From contig JAFUEV010000064.1 of the NCBI GenBank assembly GCA_017470245.1, forward strand, positions 1 through 34,934: 34,934 nucleotides of DNA, written 5' to 3'. This document shows, piece by piece, positions 16,890-25,360 of the stretch. The DNA comes from a bacterium. GTDB taxonomy: Bacteria > Cyanobacteriota > Vampirovibrionia > Gastranaerophilales > Gastranaerophilaceae. The notes under the pieces were generated by a model. That model saw nothing but the letters and a program-made list of their open reading frames with translations, was not told where the DNA came from and searched no databases. Position 1 is the first letter of the stretch. Each line of letters starts with the position of its first letter. Made by a program: the position numbers and the translations under genes.

Positions 16890-18254
16890 ATGTTTGATAA
16901 TTTGTCGGATAAATTACAGGATATTATAAAAAAAGCTTCGGGAAATGCTTCTTTGACCGAAGAAAATATGTCTGATGCATTAAGAGAGGTCAGACGTGCA
17001 CTTTTGGAAGCGGATGTTAGTTTAAAAGTTGTTAAAATTTTTATGTCTAACCTCAAGGAAAAAGCACTTGGGGAAGATGTAATACATGGTGTTAATCCAT
17101 CTCAACAACTTATAAAAATTGTACATGACGAATTAGTTAATATTCTTGGTAATGAAAATAAACCTTTGGAACTAAAATCTCATCCTTCATTAATTATGAT
17201 GCTTGGATTGCAAGGTTCTGGTAAAACTACTTCCGCTGCAAAATTAGCAGTTAAATTAAAAAAAGAAGGTAAAAATCCATTGTTGGTCGCAGCTGATGTT
17301 TATAGACCAGCTGCAATTACGCAACTAAAAACTCTCGGTGAACAAACATCAACAACTGTATTTACTATAGATGGTTCGACAAATGTTCAACAAATTGTTT
17401 CAAGTTCGGTAAATTTTGCGAAAGATAATGGGTTTAATGTCGTAATTATTGATACTGCCGGTCGTTTACAAATTGATAATGAGATGATGGCAGAATTAAT
17501 GCTTATTGATAGGGCATTTAATCCTGATGAAAAATTATTGGTTATTGATTCCATGCTTGGACAACAAGCTGTTAGTGTTGCAGAGAACTTTAATTCGCAA
17601 CTTGATATAACAGGTATAGTATTAACTAAGTTGGATGGAGATTCAAGGGGTGGTGCTGCACTTAGTGTTGTTCATTCCGCAGGTAAGCCGATTAAATTAA
17701 CGGGTACCGGTGAAAAACTTGATGCTTTAAATGATTTTTATCCTGAAAGAATGGCTGATAGAATACTCGGAATGGGTGATATTGTATCTTTAGTTGAAAA
17801 AGCTCAAGAGGTTTTTGATGAAAAACAGGCTAAAGAGTTTGAAAAGAAAATGGAAAAAGCCGAGTTTTCATATAATGACTTCTTAAAAATGCAAAAACAA
17901 ATGAAAATGTTCGGTTCTATTGATAATTTGCTTGGAATGCTTCCAATTCCGGGCTTGAACAGAGATACAAAAGAAACTATTGCAAATGAAGGTGAAAAAC
18001 AGATGAAAAGGATTGAATCCTTTATTTCAAGTATGACACCTGAAGAAAGGGCTAATCCTTCTTTGATTAATACCTCAAGAAAACGCAGAATTTCAGCAGG
18101 GAGCGGAATTCCAATGCCTGAGGTTAATCAAATAATTTCTCAATTTGACCAAATGCGTCAAATGATGAAGGGCTTTTCTGACATAAAGCAGAAAGTAAAA
18201 AAAGGAAAAATTAAAATTCCTAAAAATTTTGGTAATGGTAAATTCCCATTTTAG
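16890..18254 (+). CDS. ffh: Signal recognition particle protein Ffh
   Basis: It binds signal sequences on ribosomes with the SRP RNA and delivers them to FtsY at the membrane. The protein has 454 residues. The N-domain starts MFDNLSDKLQDIIKK; the GTPase domain shows GLQGSGKTTSAAKLA, DVYRPAAITQL, DTAGRLQID, LTKLDGDSRGGAA and GTGEKLDAL. The C-terminal Met-rich M domain (about residues 310-454) carries SRKRRISAGSG, which contacts SRP RNA. The ATG at 16890 fits the family start exactly, yet has no nearby Shine-Dalgarno sequence and probably little or no leader. It heads a four-gene plus-strand run and diverges from the rluB-type gene. Confidence 0.97.
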   Translation: MFDNLSDKLQDIIKKASGNASLTEENMSDALREVRRALLEADVSLKVVKIFMSNLKEKALGEDVIHGVNPSQQLIKIVHDELVNILGNENKPLELKSHPSLIMMLGLQGSGKTTSAAKLAVKLKKEGKNPLLVAADVYRPAAITQLKTLGEQTSTTVFTIDGSTNVQQIVSSSVNFAKDNGFNVVIIDTAGRLQIDNEMMAELMLIDRAFNPDEKLLVIDSMLGQQAVSVAENFNSQLDITGIVLTKLDGDSRGGAALSVVHSAGKPIKLTGTGEKLDALNDFYPERMADRILGMGDIVSLVEKAQEVFDEKQAKEFEKKMEKAEFSYNDFLKMQKQMKMFGSIDNLLGMLPIPGLNRDTKETIANEGEKQMKRIESFISSMTPEERANPSLINTSRKRRISAGSGIPMPEVNQIISQFDQMRQMMKGFSDIKQKVKKGKIKIPKNFGNGKFPF

Positions 18255-18275
18255 GGTTGGGTTTGGAGATATTGT

Positions 18276-19286
18276 ATGTTGACAAAAGCAATGATAATGG
18301 CGGCAGGGGTGGGTTCAAGATTGGAACCGCTATCAAGTGTGGTTCCTAAACCATTGGTTCCTTTGGTTAATATTCCTTCTATGGATATACTTGTCAATCA
18401 TTTGGTCAAAAACGGAATTACCGATATTATTGCAAATACATATCATAAGGCAGACTTTATAAAAGAACATTATAAAGAACATGATTTTGGCATAAATATC
18501 AAATTTATTACGGAAGAAACTTTATCAGGAACAGCCGGCGGAGTTAAAAAATGCCAGTCGTTTTTTGATAGAAATCAAGATTTTATTGTAATGTCAGGTG
18601 ATGGATTGTCCGATATAGATATAGAAAAGGCTTATTCTTCGCATAAGAAATCAGGTGCTATAGCAACAATTATTGTAAAAGAAGTTGAACATAAAGATGT
18701 TTATATGTATGGAATAATTGTTCCGGATGAAAAAGGTTATGTTGATTCTTTTCAGGAAAAGCCGTCAGTAAATGAAGCAAAATCAAATCTTGCAAATACA
18801 GGAATTTATATTTTTAATTACAGAATATTTGACTATATTCCGGAAAATACTTTTTATGATTTTGCAAAAAATGTTTTCCCTTCTATTTTTGCAAAACAAG
18901 AGAAAATTAATACATATATACATAAAGGCTATTGGACTGATATCGGTTCTATAAGTCAGTATAAACAATCTAATAAAGACATAATTGACGGAAAAGTTTC
19001 TTCAATTGTTCCAAATGTAGTGTGTTCTACAAGCGGTAAATATGTTTACGGTGAAAATTTCAAAAAGAGTTTAAATTGTAAGTTAATAGGAAATAATGTA
19101 ATCGGTAATAATTGTGAATTAAAAGATAATTGTACCGTTAAAAATTCGGTAATATGGGATAATGTTACAATATCAGAAGGTGTAACAATAGAAAATTCAA
19201 TAGTACTGCCTAATATAACCGTAAACAAATCTTTATCGGATGAAATATTATCCGATAAAAATCAAAGAGAAAAACAACCCGTATAG
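18276..19286 (+). CDS. Sugar-1-phosphate nucleotidyltransferase
   Basis: It transfers a nucleotide to a sugar phosphate to make an NDP-sugar for polysaccharide or cell-surface synthesis. The protein has 336 residues. The signature MAAGVGSRLEPLSSVVPKPL lies at the N-terminus, followed by GTAGGVKKC, MSGDGLSDID and GYWTDIGSISQY. A left-handed beta-helix tail with hexapeptide-like repeats (GNNVIGNNCELKDN and on) occupies residues 255-320. This layout is that of mannose-1-phosphate guanylyltransferase and glucose-1-phosphate thymidylyl/adenylyl relatives; the nucleotide and sugar cannot be named. It lies 21 bases after ffh and 13 before DAHP synthase. Confidence 0.87.
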   Translation: MLTKAMIMAAGVGSRLEPLSSVVPKPLVPLVNIPSMDILVNHLVKNGITDIIANTYHKADFIKEHYKEHDFGINIKFITEETLSGTAGGVKKCQSFFDRNQDFIVMSGDGLSDIDIEKAYSSHKKSGAIATIIVKEVEHKDVYMYGIIVPDEKGYVDSFQEKPSVNEAKSNLANTGIYIFNYRIFDYIPENTFYDFAKNVFPSIFAKQEKINTYIHKGYWTDIGSISQYKQSNKDIIDGKVSSIVPNVVCSTSGKYVYGENFKKSLNCKLIGNNVIGNNCELKDNCTVKNSVIWDNVTISEGVTIENSIVLPNITVNKSLSDEILSDKNQREKQPV

Positions 19287-19299
19287 AAAGAGGCAAATA

Positions 19300-20346
19300 A
19301 TGATTATAATAATGGAGCCTAATGCCACATCAGAACAAATAAAAAATGTTGTAAATGCACTTCATAATAAAGGTTTTAAAACAGTTTTAAATCACGGTGA
19401 TGTTATGACTGTAATTGCTGCTATAGGTGATAAAAGATTAATAGAGCCACATTCATTTCAATCTTATGAAGGGGTTAGAAGTGTTAAATTAATTCAGGAA
19501 CCATATAAACTTGCTTCAAGAGAAGGTAAGCAAGAAGATACTGTAATTGAATTTTCTAACGGAGTGAGAATAGGCGGATTGGAAAAACCGGTTTTAATGG
19601 TTGGTCCTTGTTGTGTAGAAAAAGATTTGGACGGATTATTAAGAGTTGCTGATGCAGCAAAAGAAATGGGCTGTCATTTTCTAAGAGGCGGTGCATTTAA
19701 ACCAAGAACATCACCTTATGATTTTCAAGGTTTGGAAGAAAAAGCTCTTGAATATCTTGCAATAGCAAGAGAAAAAACAGGGCTCCTTATTGTTACCGAA
19801 CTTATGGATACGTTGGATTTGGATTTGGTTTGTCAGTATGCTGATGTTATTCAAATCGGTGCAAGGAATATGCAAAACTTTAAACTGTTACACGCAGTTG
19901 GAAAGTGTGATAAGCCTGTTATATTGAAAAGAGGTGCTGCTGCAACAATAAGAGAATTTTTACTCGCCGCAGAGCATATTATGTATAACGGCAATGATAA
20001 AGTTATCCTTTGCGAACGTGGTATAAAAGGTGTTGATAATACTGCAACAAGAAATACTCTTGATATAACAGCTATTCCTGTAATTAAGAAATATTCGCAT
20101 CTCCCTGTTATTGTTGATCCGAGTCATGGTACAGGAAGACGTTATCTGATTGAACCTATGGCAAAAGCAGGATTGATTGTCGGCGCACATGGTGTTATGA
20201 TGGAAGTACACCACGACCCTGAAAATGCATCCTCTGATGGAGCGCAAAGTCTAAGTATTCCTATGTTTAAAGATGTTGCAAAACGATTGAATAAACTAAT
20301 AGGAAGAATTGACTACGATAATAAACATCTTATGAGTAAGGTATAA
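19300..20346 (+). CDS. aroF: 3-deoxy-7-phosphoheptulonate (DAHP) synthase, type I-beta
   Basis: It joins phosphoenolpyruvate and erythrose 4-phosphate, the first step of the shikimate pathway. The protein has 348 residues from the ATG at 19300, chosen for its AAGAGG site and because the Thermotoga-type enzymes begin in the same way; a longer frame to 19240 overlaps the previous gene. An N-terminal ferredoxin-like regulatory domain (about residues 1-75) is typical of forms inhibited by Tyr or Phe. The barrel shows the metal-binding Cys in GPCCVEK, RGGAFKPRTSPYDFQG, QIGARNMQN, LKRG, LCERGI and DPSHGTGRR. The Cys-Cys in GPCCVE replaces the usual GPCSVE. aroE lies at 4103. Confidence 0.95.
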   Translation: MIIIMEPNATSEQIKNVVNALHNKGFKTVLNHGDVMTVIAAIGDKRLIEPHSFQSYEGVRSVKLIQEPYKLASREGKQEDTVIEFSNGVRIGGLEKPVLMVGPCCVEKDLDGLLRVADAAKEMGCHFLRGGAFKPRTSPYDFQGLEEKALEYLAIAREKTGLLIVTELMDTLDLDLVCQYADVIQIGARNMQNFKLLHAVGKCDKPVILKRGAAATIREFLLAAEHIMYNGNDKVILCERGIKGVDNTATRNTLDITAIPVIKKYSHLPVIVDPSHGTGRRYLIEPMAKAGLIVGAHGVMMEVHHDPENASSDGAQSLSIPMFKDVAKRLNKLIGRIDYDNKHLMSKV

Positions 20347-20349
20347 AAA

Positions 20350-22644
20350 TTGTATAAATTTAATTTTGAACCGGATGACTTTCAAAAAGAAGCATTTGAA
20401 TGTATAGATAATTCTAAAAGTATTGTTGTATGTGCACCAACAGGTGCAGGTAAAACTTGTATTGCTGAATATGCAATAATGAAAGCACTTGATGAAAATA
20501 CAAGATTATTTTATACAACGCCTCTAAAAGCATTATCTAACCAAAAATTTTATGATTTCGGTAAGAAATACGGTGAAGGTAACGTCGGATTATTAACGGG
20601 GGATACTTCAATTAACAGAGAAGCACCTATTGTTGTCATGACAACCGAAGTATTTAGAAATATGCTCTACAATACAAATTTTGGTAAAGTTAAGGACAAT
20701 CTCAAAGATGTAAAATATGTTGTTCTCGATGAAGTTCATTATATGAATGATGAACAACGGGGTACTGTTTGGGAAGAAAGTATTATTTATTGCCCTAATA
20801 CAGTACAGATAATTGCGCTTAGTGCAACAATTGCTAATTCTCAACAGCTATGTGATTGGATTAATACTGTACATTCTAAAACAGAGCTTATTTATACTGA
20901 TTTTCGCCCTGTACCTTTAAGACATTATTATTTCGATTCTTCTAAACCGACGGAAATATTGCCTCTTCTAACTCCTGACGGTAAATTGAATCGAAAGATA
21001 AAACCTGAAAAGAAAATAAGTTATTATTCAAGACAGGCAAAAAAACAAAATACAGTTAAAGATGTAATAACTGTTTTACACAAAAAAGAGATGTTGCCTG
21101 CAATATTTTTTACCTTTTCTCGTAAAAAATGTGATGAAAATATGGAAAAATGTGCTTCAATAAATTTAATAACGCAAGAAGAAGCAAAACAAATAAGGGC
21201 TGAAATTCAGGAGTTCTTAAAAGAACATACCTATTTAGAAAATAATAAGAATTTGGAATATTTATATAACGGAGTTGCATCCCATCACGCCGGTTTACTT
21301 CCATCGTGGAAATTGTTAGTTGAACGTTTATTTCAAAAAGGTTTGATAAAGGTTGTATTTGCAACGGAAACACTTGCAGCAGGTATTAATATGCCTGCAA
21401 GAACTACTGTTATTTCTGCAATAAGTAAGAGAACCGACTCAGGACACAGAATGTTAACTGCAAATGAATTTTTACAAATGTCAGGTCGTGCGGGTCGTCG
21501 TGGTATGGATAAAATCGGTTATGTTGTAGTTATGGGAACTCAATTCCAATCACCTGATGAGGTTGCCGAACTTGTAAAAAGTCCGTCTAATCCTTTAGAA
21601 AGTCAATTTTCTCCAAGCTATTCAATGGTTCTTAATCTGTTACAAAATCTTGAATTGGAACAGGCAAAAGAATTAATATTGAAAAGTTTTGGTTATTTTT
21701 CGTCTAATGACAGGTTAAAACCGATTGTAGTACAGCAAATTAATTTGGAACAAACGCTTGCAAAATTAAAAAGTGAGAAATGTCCGTTTAATTTGACGAC
21801 TGAGGATTTGCTTGAATTTAACAAATTAAAAGATAAGTTTATTGTATATAGAAAACTAACCAGAACACTTGAAAAACAGGCGAAACAAAAAGGACAAAAA
21901 AATGCGCCTGAAGTTGTAGAATATACGGAAAAGACACGTGAAATAAGACTTGCAATGGAAAAATATAAATGTGAAGTTTGCCGAGCTTATAAAAAACACA
22001 TGAAAAATCTTGATATAATTGCAAGATATGAAAAAAGATATAAAGAAACCTGCAAAAATGTTGAAAAACAGAAAGACATATACTGGAATAAATTTTTGGC
22101 TCATAAAGATATTCTTGAAAAAATGGGTTATATTGAAAACGGATATCCGACAGATGCAGGTGTTATGTGTTCTATGGTTCGTGCTGAAAATGAATTATAT
22201 TTATCCGAAATTATTCTAAAAGGTATTTTAAATGATTTAGAACCTTATGAACTCGCTTCCGTTGTTTGTGCACTTGTTACGGAAGATTTAAGGAGTGATG
22301 TATATCCTGATTCGCCTATAAGCAAAAATACAAGAAAATCGTTAAATAAAATAAAAGAAATACGCAAAAAAATTGCTATTATTCAACGTGAATACGATAT
22401 TGATACGGAAATGTATATTAATTCTTATTATTGTTCATTAATTGAACAATGGGTGCAAGAAACACCGTGGGTTGATATTGCAAAACAGGTTGACTCTTCT
22501 GAAGGTGATATTGTAAGAATATTCAAACGAGTTGTTGATGTATTAAGACAATTAACCATTCTGCCGAATATATCGGAAGAATTGAAATCTAACGCAAAAA
22601 TTGCAATACAATGTATTTTAAAAGAACCTGTAGATGTTGATTAA
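20350..22644 (+). CDS. Ski2-like DEVH-box RNA helicase
   Basis: This superfamily 2 helicase resembles the Ski2/Mtr4 group, which in eukaryotes feeds RNA to the exosome and which is found in cyanobacteria and plastids. The protein has 764 residues. Motifs in order are CAPTGAGKTCIAEYA (motif I), TTPLKALSNQK (Ia), LTGDTS, VLDEVHYM (II), ALSATIAN (III), FATETLAAGINMPA and QMSGRAGRRGMDKIGYVV (VI). A charged insertion and a C-terminal DSHCT-like helical domain follow. It starts with TTG at 20350, four bases after the DAHP synthase stop; the first in-frame ATG lies past motif I, so TTG is needed. Its TAA stop overlaps the stop of the convergent XRE gene in a TTAA palindrome. The RNA substrate is unknown. 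Confidence 0.92.
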   Translation: MYKFNFEPDDFQKEAFECIDNSKSIVVCAPTGAGKTCIAEYAIMKALDENTRLFYTTPLKALSNQKFYDFGKKYGEGNVGLLTGDTSINREAPIVVMTTEVFRNMLYNTNFGKVKDNLKDVKYVVLDEVHYMNDEQRGTVWEESIIYCPNTVQIIALSATIANSQQLCDWINTVHSKTELIYTDFRPVPLRHYYFDSSKPTEILPLLTPDGKLNRKIKPEKKISYYSRQAKKQNTVKDVITVLHKKEMLPAIFFTFSRKKCDENMEKCASINLITQEEAKQIRAEIQEFLKEHTYLENNKNLEYLYNGVASHHAGLLPSWKLLVERLFQKGLIKVVFATETLAAGINMPARTTVISAISKRTDSGHRMLTANEFLQMSGRAGRRGMDKIGYVVVMGTQFQSPDEVAELVKSPSNPLESQFSPSYSMVLNLLQNLELEQAKELILKSFGYFSSNDRLKPIVVQQINLEQTLAKLKSEKCPFNLTTEDLLEFNKLKDKFIVYRKLTRTLEKQAKQKGQKNAPEVVEYTEKTREIRLAMEKYKCEVCRAYKKHMKNLDIIARYEKRYKETCKNVEKQKDIYWNKFLAHKDILEKMGYIENGYPTDAGVMCSMVRAENELYLSEIILKGILNDLEPYELASVVCALVTEDLRSDVYPDSPISKNTRKSLNKIKEIRKKIAIIQREYDIDTEMYINSYYCSLIEQWVQETPWVDIAKQVDSSEGDIVRIFKRVVDVLRQLTILPNISEELKSNAKIAIQCILKEPVDVD

Positions 22645-23063
22645 CCGTAAATGGCTTTTATTCCTTGAAGATTGTAAATTAAACTGTCCAGTGCTTCTTT
22701 GTTACCCTTCTTTATTTGAATAAACTTTATAATCATTTCACGGCTGGCATCAGCTTCAAGAATATCTATTAAACCTTTTAATTCTTCATCCGAGAGCTTG
22801 AATTTATCTTGCATTTTTGAAATGTATGCTAAATCATATTCTGCTTTTTCAGATAGAAACATATTACCTTTTCCTGTTAATAACCAGTTAATATTAACAC
22901 CTAATATTGTAATTAAAGCACTCAAAAATTTGGGGCCCGGTTGTGCTTCATCACGCTCGTAACTTCCGATTGTTCTAACAGGAATATCTAGTTTTGCAGC
23001 TATTTCGCCGGAAGTTAATTTAAGTGCGATTTTTAATTCTTTAATTCTTTTTCCAATAGTCAT
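22641..23063 (-). CDS. XRE-family transcriptional regulator, CI-repressor-like HTH
   Basis: The protein has 140 residues. The N-terminal 65 residues form an XRE/Cro-CI helix-turn-helix (MTIGKRIKELKIALKLTSGE, then RTIGSYERDEAQPGPKFL and NINWLLTGKGNMF), the form seen in phage CI-type repressors. The C-terminal half is helical and charged (DKFKLSDEELKGLIDILEAD) and lacks the S24 peptidase domain of SOS-cleaved repressors, so it is not induced by RecA self-cleavage. A GGTGG site precedes the ATG. It faces an unknown 101-residue gene across a 204-base gap holding a 13-base palindrome, its likely control region. No phage structural genes are nearby. Confidence 0.88.
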   Translation of the reverse strand: MTIGKRIKELKIALKLTSGEIAAKLDIPVRTIGSYERDEAQPGPKFLSALITILGVNINWLLTGKGNMFLSEKAEYDLAYISKMQDKFKLSDEELKGLIDILEADASREMIIKFIQIKKGNKEALDSLIYNLQGIKAIYG

Positions 23064-23128
23064 AATTACACCACCTGAATCTTTTTGTTACGTTATGTTG
23101 CGAGGCTATTGTATTCTTAAACACTATA

Positions 23129-23141
23129 ATGTAATATACAT
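23129..23141. promoter_or_regulatory. Possible operator of the XRE regulator
   Basis: ATGTAATATACAT is a perfect palindrome with 5-base arms and a 3-base centre, in the gap between the divergent XRE gene and the 101-residue gene, flanked on both sides by CTATAA. The position suits an autoregulatory operator, but the region is AT-rich and chance is not excluded. Confidence 0.35.
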
Positions 23142-23267
23142 GCTATAAGATATAAAATAATGTAAACTCCAACAATGAATATTATACAACAAAGTACATT
23201 TTTTTGCATTATTTTTATCTTAATATGGGTTAGATAGAGGAAAAGAAAAAAATAAGGGAGGACTATT

Positions 23268-23573
23268 ATGAAGAAAGGACATTTGCGCCTTGTGATTTCC
23301 AATGAAAATAATGAAGAAAAAAAAGAAATGGCAGATTATTGGAAACGATTAAAAAATTTTGTAGAGTGTATTTTTATATCTAAAAATGAAAAAATAATCC
23401 TTATAAAAGACAGTTTAATAAAAATATATAGAGATTATGAAAAGACTACGGGAATTGTTGATATCCCATACTTCGTTCGGGCAGATATACGTATTTCACA
23501 AATTATAAAAGAGAAGAAGATAAATTATTACTATACAAGACTAAAAAAATTTAATAATAAAAATTGGTATTAA
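23268..23573 (+). CDS. Hypothetical protein, 101 residues
   Basis: I do not recognise it. The ATG has a strong GGGAGG ribosome site 8 bases upstream, which supports it as real. The protein is basic, Lys- and Ile-rich, without a signal peptide or membrane helix. It starts KKGHLRLVISNENNEEKKEM, then has alternating hydrophobic/charged segments (KIILIKDSLIKIYRDYEK) and a basic tail. It is divergent from the XRE gene and ends 15 bases before smpB; the smpB -10 box overlaps its stop codon. Confidence 0.65.
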   Translation: MKKGHLRLVISNENNEEKKEMADYWKRLKNFVECIFISKNEKIILIKDSLIKIYRDYEKTTGIVDIPYFVRADIRISQIIKEKKINYYYTRLKKFNNKNWY

Positions 23574-23582
23574 TGTTATAAT
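23574..23582 (+). promoter_or_regulatory. Extended -10 promoter of smpB, leaderless geometry
   Basis: TGTTATAAT is a perfect extended -10 box (TGN then TATAAT at 23577-23582). It ends 6 bases before the smpB ATG at 23589, so transcription should start at the A of the start codon. No Shine-Dalgarno sequence is present between them. Confidence 0.65.
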
Positions 23583-23588
23583 GCAATT

Positions 23589-24047
23589 ATGGGCAGAAAA
23601 ATTATATCTACAAATAAAAAAGCATTTCATGAATACCATATCTTTGACAAGTATAATGCAGGTATGGTATTAACCGGTACTGAAATAAAATCTGTTCGTA
23701 AAGGGGCTGTTAATTTAAAAGATAGTTTTGTACGAATAGAAGATGCTGAAGTTTTTTTATACAATTGTCATATTAGCCCTTATGAGCAGGGTAACAGATA
23801 TAATCATGACGAAAAAAGAGTAAGAAAACTTCTTCTTAACAAAAAAGAAATTGAAAAAATGCTGGGTAAAATAAAAAAAGACGGTTATGCAATTGTGCCT
23901 ATTGAATTATTTCTTGAAAACGGGTGGGCTAAATTGGAAATAGCCCTTGCAAAAGGTAAGAAATTGTACGATAAAAGAGAAGATTTATCTAAAAAATCTC
24001 AAAATCGTGATATTCAGCGTGCTATAAAATCTAAGAATATGAAATAA
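23589..24047 (+). CDS. smpB: SsrA-binding protein SmpB
   Basis: SmpB binds tmRNA and rescues stalled ribosomes in trans-translation. The protein has 152 residues. Conserved segments are [44 protein letters not shown] and [14 protein letters not shown], with the basic C-terminal tail ([16 protein letters not shown]). The start is fixed by the family N-terminus ([11 protein letters not shown]). There is no ribosome site: an extended -10 box sits 6 bases before the ATG, so a leaderless message is predicted. No tmRNA gene was seen in the window. Confidence 0.97.
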   Translation: MGRKIISTNKKAFHEYHIFDKYNAGMVLTGTEIKSVRKGAVNLKDSFVRIEDAEVFLYNCHISPYEQGNRYNHDEKRVRKLLLNKKEIEKMLGKIKKDGYAIVPIELFLENGWAKLEIALAKGKKLYDKREDLSKKSQNRDIQRAIKSKNMK

Positions 24048-24051
24048 AACT

Positions 24052-24294
24052 TCACTTCTCTAATGTTTCTTGTTGTATTGTTTGCGGATTAATTGTTTCG
24101 GTTGCAGGCTTTTCTGCTTCTTTTGATTCTATGTCTTTTTTTATCTCTTTAACCGTATTCTTTACGGCAAGACTTTTTTGCATTTCAATATCTCTTGCTT
24201 CTTTTATAATGTCAGACAGTTCCAGTCCGATTGCCAAAGACGGAATATTAAATTGAAGTGCATAGATAACAATACAAATAATGATTTTTTTCAT
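24052..24294 (-). CDS. Small exported protein, unknown function
   Basis: The protein has 80 residues. The N-terminal 20-22 residues form a signal peptide (MKKIIICIVIYALQF to SLAIG). The mature part is a charged helix (residues 25-62, KEARDIEMQKSLAVKNTVKE) ending in a Pro/Thr/Gln-rich tail. I do not recognise the family. It lies 44 bases after nagZ on the same strand and has a very strong GGAGGA ribosome site, but that site is paired in a predicted hairpin with an upstream CCTCC. Confidence 0.7.
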   Translation of the reverse strand: MKKIIICIVIYALQFNIPSLAIGLELSDIIKEARDIEMQKSLAVKNTVKEIKKDIESKEAEKPATETINPQTIQQETLEK

Positions 24295-24329
24295 AAATTC
24301 CTCCGTTTTCTTTTATTTTGGAGGAAATT
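24295..24329 (-). promoter_or_regulatory. Hairpin covering the ribosome site of the small exported protein
   Basis: In the nagZ-downstream RNA, AATTTCCTCC (24329-24320) can pair with GGAGGAATTT (24304-24295), nine of ten positions matching, across a 15-base A-rich loop. The second arm is the Shine-Dalgarno sequence itself, ending next to the ATG at 24294. This would hold translation down unless the hairpin is opened. Confidence 0.5.
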
Positions 24330-24338
24330 GATGAGGTG

Positions 24339-25358
24339 TTAATTGGTCTGTTGTATTATTCCGTATTGGTATTTTAGGTTTATGATTTTTTCTGCTGAAA
24401 GATTAATTCTATTTTCATCAATTAATCCTTTCTTTACACAAGATTCTATGTCTTGAACAAGTGTATATATTTCTTTCGTTGTATCTCGAAAAATAAACAT
24501 ATTTACGCCTGCATTTATTGCTTTAATACAAGCATCAATTCTTGTTAAGGTTTTAATACCGTTCATTTCCATATCATCAGTCATTATAATGCCATTATAA
24601 CCAAGTTTTTTGATTAAAAGATTGTTAATTATTTCATTTGAAACAGAAGCGGGAGTACAAGTATTATCTAGTTGCGGATATAGAACATGTGCGGCCATAA
24701 TAGCCGGAATGTTCATTTTTATTGCTTCTTCAAAAGGCTTTATATGAACATTCTCCATTTCTTCTACTGATAAATTAATAGTAGGCAGTGTTTGATGTGA
24801 ATCAGCACTTGCCGCACCGTGTCCTGGAAAATGTTTTGCAACGGTAATAATATTATATTTTCCATATTCTTTTATAACAACTTTTCCTGCTGCTATTACT
24901 TCATCTGGTTTATTAGAAAATGCACGTTCTCCTATTATAGGGTTGTTTTTATTTGTATTAACATCCAGTACGGGAGCAAAATTCATATTTATTCCATAAC
25001 TTTTCAGTTCAAGTGCTATTTCTTTTGTTTGATTTTGAAGATATGAAAGCCCCATATTATATGCAGGCTTAGCACTTAAATATTTTTTGCCGTTATGTAT
25101 TTTTTCTGTTCTTTCTACTCTGCCGCCTTCTTGATCAATACTTAAAAATAAAGGTAGTTTTGCATTATATGAAATATTTTCAATTAGTTCTCTGAATTGT
25201 TTTTCCGTTTCTATGTTATGTGTGAAAAAAATTACTCCGCCTAAACCCTGATGCAGCATTTCCGAAAAATATTCATTTGATGCAAAATTTTTTCCGTTAA
25301 AACCGGTTATAAACATTTGCATTATTTTTTGCTTTAAAGACAGATTATTTATATCCAT
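24339..25358 (-). CDS. nagZ: Beta-N-acetylhexosaminidase NagZ (GH3)
   Basis: It removes N-acetylglucosamine from anhydro-muropeptides in peptidoglycan recycling. The protein has 339 residues and no signal peptide, as for cytosolic NagZ. Motifs are LFLSIDQEGGRVERT, NFAPVLDVN, IGERAF, the catalytic His loop KHFPGHGAASADSH (residues 175-188) and the nucleophile region IIMTDDMEMNGI. It starts 2 bases after the stop of the GH13-like gene, so the two are co-transcribed, and is followed by a small exported protein gene. Confidence 0.92.
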   Translation of the reverse strand: MDINNLSLKQKIMQMFITGFNGKNFASNEYFSEMLHQGLGGVIFFTHNIETEKQFRELIENISYNAKLPLFLSIDQEGGRVERTEKIHNGKKYLSAKPAYNMGLSYLQNQTKEIALELKSYGINMNFAPVLDVNTNKNNPIIGERAFSNKPDEVIAAGKVVIKEYGKYNIITVAKHFPGHGAASADSHQTLPTINLSVEEMENVHIKPFEEAIKMNIPAIMAAHVLYPQLDNTCTPASVSNEIINNLLIKKLGYNGIIMTDDMEMNGIKTLTRIDACIKAINAGVNMFIFRDTTKEIYTLVQDIESCVKKGLIDENRINLSAEKIINLKYQYGIIQQTN

Positions 25359-25360
25359 TA

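Noticed and set aside
22641..23063. Prophage remnant suggested by the CI-like repressor
   Set aside because: There is no integrase, structural or lysis gene nearby, and both flanks are housekeeping genes.
23117..23302. 61-residue hydrophobic minus-strand ORF
   Set aside because: It overlaps the start of the 101-residue plus-strand gene, has no ribosome site and covers the XRE control region; its hydrophobicity comes from AT-rich sequence read in reverse.
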